Positions 7,186 through 12,817 of a DNA stretch of 20,857 nt are shown one piece after another. This DNA comes from CAZJZH01 sp964550465 (GTDB lineage Bacteria > Patescibacteriota > Patescibacteriia > JACRDY01). Position numbers and translations under genes: made by a program. A model generated the notes under the pieces. The model was not told the DNA's origin. It was given only the letters and a program-made list of their open reading frames with translations, and made no database searches. Positions within the stretch are counted from its first letter, which is position 1. Each line of letters opens with the position of its first letter. Location: positions 1-20,857 of the forward strand of contig CAZJZH010000012.1 in assembly GCA_964550465.1 (NCBI GenBank), read 5' to 3'.

Positions 7186-7857
7186 CTACTGAGTGTATTG
7201 CGCCTGAGCTGCTCGCATAATCTCTACTCCTCGCGAACACCCTAACCGCTTAGCCCCAGCGGCTATCAGCGCCTCTGCCTCTGCTAATGTCTTGATGCCA
7301 CCCGCTGCTTTAACTGGTAACGCATGTTCCACACTACGCATTAACTCCACATCTCTAACACTAGCCCCCCGGGAACTAAATCCGGTTGAGGTCTTGGTGA
7401 AATCCGCACTAGCGTCACGAGCCAACTTACAGGCAGAAATAATCTCCTTCTCAGTCAACCGGCTGGTTTCTATAATTACCTTCAAAGTATGGTCGGGAAT
7501 AGCTTGGGCCACTGTCCGCATATCATGTATGACTGCTTGAATATCACCCTGCAAGAACCGGCCAATATTCATGACCATGTCGACTTCTGTCGCGCCTTGT
7601 GTCACTGCTAAGGCCGCTTCTTGAGCTTTGATGGTTGTATGATTAGCGCCAAGTGGAAAGCCTACCACCGTACACACCTGGGTATCAACCTCAGCTAAGG
7701 CTTTGACGCACTGTGGCACCCAACAGGGGTTAACACAGACCGCGTGAAACTCGTGCTGCATCGCTTGTTGGCAGAGACGGAGGATATCTGCCTCTGTCGC
7801 CTCTGGCTTCAGCAATGTGAGCTCAATTGCTTGAGCCAACTTGTCTGGAGGTATCAT
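7186..7857 (-). CDS. deoC: Deoxyribose-phosphate aldolase
   Basis: 223 residues, full length for the short DeoC family. Cleaves 2-deoxyribose-5-phosphate to glyceraldehyde-3-phosphate and acetaldehyde in deoxynucleoside salvage. The class I aldolase residues are present: Schiff-base Lys in DFTKTSTGFSSRGA, the second Lys in VKAAGGIKT, and the Asp of TEVDMVMNIG. The N-terminal LTLLKPEATEADI is also typical. A good ribosome binding site (AGGAG, about 7 nt before the ATG) supports the start. It is transcribed from its own promoter (7912-7939) and ends at its own terminator, so it is a single-gene unit between two tRNAs. Its glyceraldehyde-3-phosphate product feeds the same pool as the TpiA encoded at 9072-9842. 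Confidence 0.95.
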   Translation of the reverse strand: MIPPDKLAQAIELTLLKPEATEADILRLCQQAMQHEFHAVCVNPCWVPQCVKALAEVDTQVCTVVGFPLGANHTTIKAQEAALAVTQGATEVDMVMNIGRFLQGDIQAVIHDMRTVAQAIPDHTLKVIIETSRLTEKEIISACKLARDASADFTKTSTGFSSRGASVRDVELMRSVEHALPVKAAGGIKTLAEAEALIAAGAKRLGCSRGVEIMRAAQAQYTQ

Positions 7858-7882
7858 TATCTGCTCCTAGATGAAAAGAACT

Positions 7883-7912
7883 AAAAAAACACTTACCAAT
7901 AGAATAAGTGTT
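7883..7912 (-). terminator. Terminator of tRNA-Thr
   Basis: An 8-bp stem (7905-7912 with 7888-7895), 9-nt loop and a run of T on the minus strand. It overlaps the -10 box of the deoC promoter by one base. Confidence 0.75.
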
Positions 7913-7939
7913 GTATACCACATCTGAAGGAAAAATCAA
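7912..7939 (-). promoter_or_regulatory. Promoter of deoC
   Basis: -35 TTGATT (7939-7934), 16-nt spacer, -10 TATACA (7917-7912), placed between the tRNA-Thr 3' end and its terminator. A start near 7905 would fall inside the terminator's first arm, so the deoC transcript would not form that hairpin. Confidence 0.55.
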
Positions 7940-7940
7940 G

Positions 7941-8016
7941 TGGAGCCGACGCGCGGGCTTGAACCGCGGACCTCATCCTTACCATGGATGCGCTCTACCA
8001 ACTGAGCTACGTCGGC
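7941..8016 (-). tRNA. tRNA-Thr (GGT)
   Basis: A 76-nt tRNA with the 3' CCA encoded. The acceptor stem is GCCGACG/CGTCGGC with discriminator T. The D arm is GCTCAGTTGGTAGAGC, the anticodon arm CATCC-ATGGTAA-GGATG gives anticodon GGT, and the T arm is CGCGG-TTCAAGC-CCGCG. Confidence 0.96.
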
Positions 8017-8150
8017 GTAATAACCGTTGACTTTTAACAATTAACAATTAACAGCAGTGACTTTACCAACCAACCGCCTGTCTCGCCGAAGCCGCTAGGC
8101 GAAGGCGGAAGCTACGTCGGCGTAATAACCATTAACTTTTAACAATTAAC
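8005..8150. repeat. Direct duplication containing the tRNA-Thr 5' end
   Basis: Positions 8005-8045 and 8110-8150 are direct repeats 105 bp apart, 39 of 41 bases identical. The outer copy carries the first 11-12 bases of tRNA-Thr plus its upstream flank but no more of the tRNA. Between them is a hairpin element (8074-8108: CCGCCT/AGGCGG outside, TCGCC/GGCGA inside). Confidence 0.8.
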
Positions 8151-8169
8151 TGTTAACGGTTAATTGTTA
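8139..8169. repeat. AT-rich inverted repeat
   Basis: An 11-bp perfect inverted repeat (8140-8150 with 8159-8169) around an 8-nt loop. Related heptamers TTAACAA recur in the adjacent spacer (8034-8052). It overlaps the stop codon region of the TPR gene and may help end its transcript, although no T-run follows. Confidence 0.5.
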
Positions 8170-9062
8170 TCTTGTAGTTCCGCTACTTTTTCTTGTAGCG
8201 CGGCAAGTTTTTGATTGTCTGGATTGACCGCTTTTAATTGAGTCAGCAAATCAGCCGCCTCATCTTTTCTCTCCAACAGTATACAGACCTCTAGCAGGGC
8301 GTCAAGGTAGCGGGGATTTTTTGGCTCCAGACCATGGGCTTTTTCCAGTGCTTCATAGGTCTGCTGGTGCTGCCCCATCCGCTGATAGACTTCTGCCAGG
8401 TCAACATAGTGTACTGCTGCTTGCGCGTCTAGATCAATTGATTTCAAATGAAAATCGCGCGCTTCCTCTAGCTTACCCTGGTTTAGGGCGATGTTGCCCA
8501 GATGTGAATAAGCAGCAAAATCATCAGCATTAAGCTTAATAATGTACTCATAGGTCTGCCGCGCCTGCTCAAGGTTACCCTGCTCCCAGTACAGCTCCCC
8601 CAGCCCCTCATAAGCCTCGACATCTTTGGGGTCTAGGGCAATAGCGTCAATAAATTTGCGCTCGGCTTCTGCTTGCTGTCCTTTGGTTAACAGTGCGTAG
8701 CCCTGCTCAACTAATGAATCTGTTTCTTGATCAACCTTCTGCCGCTCTGATGAAGTCTTGGGCTCTAACCGCTGCTTGTACTTGCGCTCTAGCTCCAAGG
8801 CGCCACTGTAGGCTTTTGATAACCCACTAACAATACCACCCCGAATTGGTCGGGCTACTTTTTGTAACTGAGCTAATCGTGCCTTGAGGCCGCGCTGTAG
8901 TTTTTCTTCCAACAAGCGGTCTTTGACATTACCCTCTCGTTCTGCGGTGATAGTCTCGACATCAATATTTGACAGCTGGGGAAACTTTTTAAATACCACC
9001 ACCAAAATAACCGTCAAGCAAATGACGATAAATCCCAACGCTAGTAAATTAATAATCATCAT
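8160..9062 (-). CDS. Membrane-anchored TPR protein
   Basis: 300 residues. One N-terminal transmembrane helix (about 4-24), then a charged helical stretch (35-110), then about five tetratricopeptide repeats (about 115-285), such as VEAYEGLGELYWEQGNLEQARQTYEYIIKLNAD and FAAYSHLGNIALNQGKLEEARDFHLKSIDLDA. TPR arrays bind peptides or partner proteins. The single anchor with the repeats after it suggests a cytoplasmic scaffold on the membrane, although orientation is not certain. It lies 9 nt downstream of tpiA and 800 nt downstream of the pilin gene and is probably cotranscribed with them, so a role in pilus assembly or envelope organisation is possible but not shown. A modest AGGA lies 7-8 nt before the start. 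Confidence 0.8.
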   Translation of the reverse strand: MMIINLLALGFIVICLTVILVVVFKKFPQLSNIDVETITAEREGNVKDRLLEEKLQRGLKARLAQLQKVARPIRGGIVSGLSKAYSGALELERKYKQRLEPKTSSERQKVDQETDSLVEQGYALLTKGQQAEAERKFIDAIALDPKDVEAYEGLGELYWEQGNLEQARQTYEYIIKLNADDFAAYSHLGNIALNQGKLEEARDFHLKSIDLDAQAAVHYVDLAEVYQRMGQHQQTYEALEKAHGLEPKNPRYLDALLEVCILLERKDEAADLLTQLKAVNPDNQKLAALQEKVAELQDNN

Positions 9063-9071
9063 AAAATAATC

Positions 9072-9842
9072 CTAAGCGCTAAGGGTGGTCAGCAGCGCAG
9101 TCAGGTCATCAGTGCGCGTAGCCGCACTACCCACCAAAAACCCCTCCAGGTCAGCGATATCCATAAACTGCCGCACAGTCTCCGCCGTGACGCTACCGCC
9201 GTAGAGCAGTCGTATTGACGGCCATGGTCGACGCGCATTGTGGTACTCCAGCAGCTGCTGCTTAATGACCGCTAAACTGTGCGCTACTTCAGTGCTGGTG
9301 GCAATTCTACCACCGCTGGTACTGATTGTCCAGAATGGTTCGTAGCAAAAAATCAGGTCATGACGCTGGCGACTAGTGATCAATACGTCCATTATCTGCT
9401 CCACCTGCTGACTAAGTACAGTGTCAGCTTGTCCGGTTTGGCGTTGCTGGTAGTTTTCCCCCAAACAGATAATAGGGGTGATGCCATGCTCCACGGCCGC
9501 ATAGGCCCGCCGAGCCATGGTCTCAACTGTCTCACCAAAGTACTGCTTGCGCTCTGAGTGACCGATAATGGCATACTGACAGCCGGTATCTACCACCATG
9601 TCTGGGGCGTTCTCGCCGGTCAGGGCGCCGTGTTCCTCCCAGCTGATAGTCTGCGCCGCTAAGCTCACCGCTGAACGATGCAGCACTTTTTGCACCGCCG
9701 GCAGAGCTAAGTCGCTTGGTGCCGCTATCAGCGCTACATCAGACTGCTTAGCCAGTCGCTTATACTGCTTAGCCAAAAAGACGCTCTGCTCAAGCGTCAG
9801 GTACATTTTCCAGTTACCGACAACCACCCATTGCTTACTCAT
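9072..9842 (-). CDS. tpiA: Triosephosphate isomerase
   Basis: 256 residues, normal length. Interconverts dihydroxyacetone phosphate and glyceraldehyde-3-phosphate. Catalytic residues are all present: Asn10 and Lys12 in VVGNWKMYLT, His95 in AIIGHSERKQYFGE, and Glu168 in CYEPFWTI. The phosphate-binding LLYGGSVTAE and GFLVGSAA motifs are also there. Loop 6, the lid, is unusual: after the catalytic Glu it reads PFWTISTSGGRIAT, where most family members have P-V-W-A-I-G-T-G-K-x-A-T. Two glycines are replaced by serine and the loop is slightly longer. It starts 10 nt after the pilin gene, with no strong ribosome binding site. Confidence 0.95.
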   Translation of the reverse strand: MSKQWVVVGNWKMYLTLEQSVFLAKQYKRLAKQSDVALIAAPSDLALPAVQKVLHRSAVSLAAQTISWEEHGALTGENAPDMVVDTGCQYAIIGHSERKQYFGETVETMARRAYAAVEHGITPIICLGENYQQRQTGQADTVLSQQVEQIMDVLITSRQRHDLIFCYEPFWTISTSGGRIATSTEVAHSLAVIKQQLLEYHNARRPWPSIRLLYGGSVTAETVRQFMDIADLEGFLVGSAATRTDDLTALLTTLSA

Positions 9843-9852
9843 ACCCTATCAA

Positions 9853-10422
9853 TTACCAACACCGTCCACCAGAAGAAAAGACCGCCCAAGACCAAGCGTC
9901 ATCCAGTACAGTCCCATCCACTAAGCAGCTATCGCTGCCACCATCGCGACGCGGATCAACAAATCCCTCTAAGGCGCGGTTGTTAATATTCTCCGGCCGG
10001 TGGGCTAATATTTTGTAATCTTGACCATCTGATCGGTAGAGGTAACAACGGTTACAGTCGTTTTCTGCTGGATCAAGCGGTAAGTGCGAAATAAATTCAC
10101 CGTCGATTTCTGGCACCCATTCCTCCGTACTGACCCCCCATGAACCATGGCAACTAGCAGCTGCGCAGGTACCATACCACACATGGCCACTGTCCGGATT
10201 GCCCGGATTAGCCAAGGTTTGTGGGTACTGATTGTGGTCATCATAATAAAATGACAACGCGCGCTGGACCGCTTGCAGATCTTGGATGCGGATAGTGTCT
10301 CGCGCACTGACCCGAGCCTGAGTAACAAAGCCAATCGCCAGCGTGGACAGTAGTGACACCACACTAATGACTACTGCTAATTCTACTAATGTGACACCAC
10401 GTTGATCATGACGAAGTTTCAT
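9853..10422 (-). CDS. Type IV pilin-like (prepilin) protein
   Basis: 189 residues from the ATG at 10422; an in-frame TTG at 10440 lies in the promoter. A short basic leader MKLRHDQRG precedes the prepilin-peptidase site G^VTLVE, with Glu at +5 of the mature protein. A hydrophobic helix of about 22 residues follows and continues as the amphipathic pilin spine (ARVSARDTIRIQDLQAVQRALSFYYDDHNQYP). The globular part has seven cysteines (TCAAASC, DCNRC, SC and RCW), which suggests disulfide-stabilised loops outside the cell. It is either a pilus subunit or a minor pseudopilin; no assembly ATPase or peptidase gene is in the window. First gene of a probable pilin-tpiA-TPR unit. Confidence 0.85.
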   Translation of the reverse strand: MKLRHDQRGVTLVELAVVISVVSLLSTLAIGFVTQARVSARDTIRIQDLQAVQRALSFYYDDHNQYPQTLANPGNPDSGHVWYGTCAAASCHGSWGVSTEEWVPEIDGEFISHLPLDPAENDCNRCYLYRSDGQDYKILAHRPENINNRALEGFVDPRRDGGSDSCLVDGTVLDDAWSWAVFSSGGRCW

Positions 10423-10430
10423 ATGATAGT

Positions 10431-10439
10431 AGTATAGCA
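10431..10439 (-). promoter_or_regulatory. Extended -10 promoter, likely leaderless (pilin)
   Basis: TGC-TATACT (10439-10431) lies exactly 8 nt before the ATG at 10422. It is the same layout and spacing as at the antiporter gene. No Shine-Dalgarno is present. Confidence 0.6.
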
Positions 10440-10449
10440 AATTTTACCG

Positions 10450-11721
10450 CTAAGCGGAAAACAGCACGGGAATCGTGACTGATGATTTGATTGGCCCAAT
10501 CACGGCAGCATTCTGCTGAGCGGCGGTAAACAAGCGCTTGGCCACTCGCCGCACCTGGGCAGGGGTAACGGCTCGTAGCGCAGCAATCCGCTGCTGTGGC
10601 GTCTCTATCTGCCCCTTTAGGACCAGCTGGCGAGCGTACCAATTAGCCTGATTGACTGTGTCCTCCATATCAAGGGTAATTTTACCCGTCAAAAACTCTT
10701 TGGCTCGAGTCAGCTCATCTGGGCCACAGCCCTGCTCAACAAACTGCTCAATTTCATGGTGAATAGCCCGCACCGCCTGCTGCCACTGGTCTACGCCTAC
10801 ACCAGCCTGAATATAGAACGTACCTGTTTCAGCATAAAAATTATTGCGCGCCGTGATGTAGTAGGCCAACCCTTGGGCATCTCGGACGTTCAGAAACAGT
10901 CGCGAGCTCATGTTGCCACCCAACATGGTAGCAATCAGCTGCGTCACCGCGACATCACGATGCCCGCGTCCCACACTAGGCCACGCTAAGCCCAGTTGGA
11001 CTTGATCAGTAGCTTTACGGATAATCTGTTGACGGGGCTGGCGCTGGCTACTACTAAATCGTTTTGGCGGACTGATTTTTTGTCTGTCTGCCGTGGCTCC
11101 ACTCAAGGCCTGCTTCACCAACGAGCGGATATTTTTTGGTAATGGTCCGGCAATGGCGATAACGACATTACGCGGTTGATAGTGCTGCTGACGAAAGCGC
11201 TGCAGCTTAGCCCGCGTCATAGCCTGAACGGTCTGTGGCGTCCCGCCGATATCCCACCCTAAGGGATGATTACCAAAGGCGACGCTATCAACTACTTGTT
11301 CGACATACATCAACGGATTGTCTTGGTACATATGCAGTTCTTGAGTGATCACTCCCCGCTCAGACATTACCCGCTCTGTTTCATCTAGTGGGAAAAAGAC
11401 CAGATTGCTGACAATCGACAAAGCCAATGGTAGGTGCTGCTGACTGACCTTGGTGTAATAGGCGGTCCAATCACGGCTAGTGGCAGCGTTGTAATCCGCG
11501 CCAACAGCATCCAGCGCATAGGCTACATCGCCCGGGCCTGGCCAATCAAGACTGCCTTTAAATCCCATGTGCTCAATAAAGTGGGCAATACCACTGATAG
11601 CTGCTGTTTCGTGCCGTGAACCCACGCCTACCATGGCAGTGACACTGACGGCCCCTCCTTCGCTGCGCGGCAATAACACCACTCGTAACCCGTTGTCTAA
11701 GGTAATAATAGAATGACTCAT
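10450..11721 (-). CDS. M16 family zinc metallopeptidase (insulinase-like)
   Basis: 423 residues, the size of a single-chain two-domain M16B peptidase. The inverted zinc motif is complete: His47-x-x-Glu50-His51 in GIAHFIEHMGFKGS, with Glu128 (ITQELHMYQDNP) at the expected distance as third ligand. The second domain has the family's glycine-rich GGNMSSRLFLNVRDAQGLAYYITA. The nearby TSRDWTAYYTKV carries Asp where many relatives have Glu. Such enzymes (processing peptidase, PqqF and PepQ-like relatives) cut short or unfolded peptides. No signal peptide is seen, so it is probably cytoplasmic. The start codon overlaps the stop of the glycosyltransferase gene (ATGA at 11721-11718), showing translational coupling. 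Last gene of the Clp-like operon. Confidence 0.93.
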   Translation of the reverse strand: MSHSIITLDNGLRVVLLPRSEGGAVSVTAMVGVGSRHETAAISGIAHFIEHMGFKGSLDWPGPGDVAYALDAVGADYNAATSRDWTAYYTKVSQQHLPLALSIVSNLVFFPLDETERVMSERGVITQELHMYQDNPLMYVEQVVDSVAFGNHPLGWDIGGTPQTVQAMTRAKLQRFRQQHYQPRNVVIAIAGPLPKNIRSLVKQALSGATADRQKISPPKRFSSSQRQPRQQIIRKATDQVQLGLAWPSVGRGHRDVAVTQLIATMLGGNMSSRLFLNVRDAQGLAYYITARNNFYAETGTFYIQAGVGVDQWQQAVRAIHHEIEQFVEQGCGPDELTRAKEFLTGKITLDMEDTVNQANWYARQLVLKGQIETPQQRIAALRAVTPAQVRRVAKRLFTAAQQNAAVIGPIKSSVTIPVLFSA

Positions 11722-12815
11722 GACTGTTGTCTGTTAGTGTGTCGAATCAGCCAGATGGCCACGACGATCATCATCAGGACAGTGAAGATCAGCGCTACCA
11801 GCTTCTGTTGCGACTGTAAGAATAAGCCCAGTATACCAAAAGCCGCCGCGCTGGCATAGAAGAACAGTACTACCTGGCGTTGTGACAACCCAGCGTCGAG
11901 CAGGCGAAAGTGTAAGTGTTTGCGATCCGCGTGGGTGAAGGGGTTTTTCTTTTCCACCAACCACCGCCGGCCAATCACCCAGACAACATCCAGAATAGGC
12001 AGCGCCATAATCAGTAAGGCAGTGGCGATTTTACCGCCAGCAATAATAGAAATCACCCCCAGGCAAAAACCGATCAACAGCGCTCCCCCTTCTCCACCAA
12101 AAATCTTAGCCGGGTGAAAGTTCCACACCAAAAAGCCGCCAGCCGCCCCGGCAATGATCAGTGCCAACAGAGCGGTGTCTGGCTGGTACCACTGGGTAAT
12201 CATTGACAGTAAAAACACAATCAGTGACCCAATAACACCAATACCGCCCACTAAGCCATCAATACCATCGAGCAGCTTAACCGTGTACATCATGCCGAAC
12301 AGCCATACCACGGTAAAGGCATCAGCCCACAGCGTGACCGTAGCTGGTATGTCACCCAGCCAAAACAGAGTCAATTCAAATTGATTCAAAAAAACAAAGC
12401 CACCCAATGGATTAGTCAGCTTATCAATACCTACGCCGCCTACCAGCATGATGAGCACCGCCACAATGGGCCCGAGCAGCTGCACCGCTGGCGGCAGATC
12501 AAACCTATCATCCAGCGCGCCAATAATCACTAACACTAACCCACCGATAACAAAAGCCACCATGCTTTTCAGCGACAGGTTATGCCCCACCAGCCATGGC
12601 GTAGCCGCCATGCACCAGCCAATAGTCACCGCCAAGCCAATCCACACCGCTACTCCACCGAGCAATGGAATAGGTTGGCGATGAATTTTACGCGGCTTGT
12701 TCGGTGTATCAACCACCTGCCAACGTAAGGCCACCTGCCGCACTAGCCAGGTAGCGGTCAGGCTGACCACAAAGGCTGAGGCAGTAGCTAGCACATATCC
12801 CCACAGCGGTACCAT
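11718..12815 (-). CDS. WecA/TagO-like polyprenyl-phosphate sugar-1-phosphate transferase
   Basis: 365 residues, polytopic with about 10-11 helices. Family members move a HexNAc-1-phosphate from UDP-sugar onto undecaprenyl phosphate, starting surface glycan or teichoic acid synthesis. Motifs seen: PRKIHRQPIPLLGGVAV (41-57), DDRFDLPP (102-109), LLDGIDGLVGG (181-191) and the cytoplasmic HADRKHLHFRLLDAGLS (295-311). Two motif positions are unusual: Lys180 where NxxDGxDG normally has Asn, and FGGEGG (239-244) where the family has F-M-G-D-x-G, so the magnesium-binding Asp is replaced by Glu242. It starts 2 nt after the Clp-like gene and overlaps the M16 gene by 4 nt. It is more like WecA/TagO than MraY because of the HxH loop. 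Confidence 0.88.
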   Translation of the reverse strand: MVPLWGYVLATASAFVVSLTATWLVRQVALRWQVVDTPNKPRKIHRQPIPLLGGVAVWIGLAVTIGWCMAATPWLVGHNLSLKSMVAFVIGGLVLVIIGALDDRFDLPPAVQLLGPIVAVLIMLVGGVGIDKLTNPLGGFVFLNQFELTLFWLGDIPATVTLWADAFTVVWLFGMMYTVKLLDGIDGLVGGIGVIGSLIVFLLSMITQWYQPDTALLALIIAGAAGGFLVWNFHPAKIFGGEGGALLIGFCLGVISIIAGGKIATALLIMALPILDVVWVIGRRWLVEKKNPFTHADRKHLHFRLLDAGLSQRQVVLFFYASAAAFGILGLFLQSQQKLVALIFTVLMMIVVAIWLIRHTNRQQS

Positions 12816-12817
12816 AG

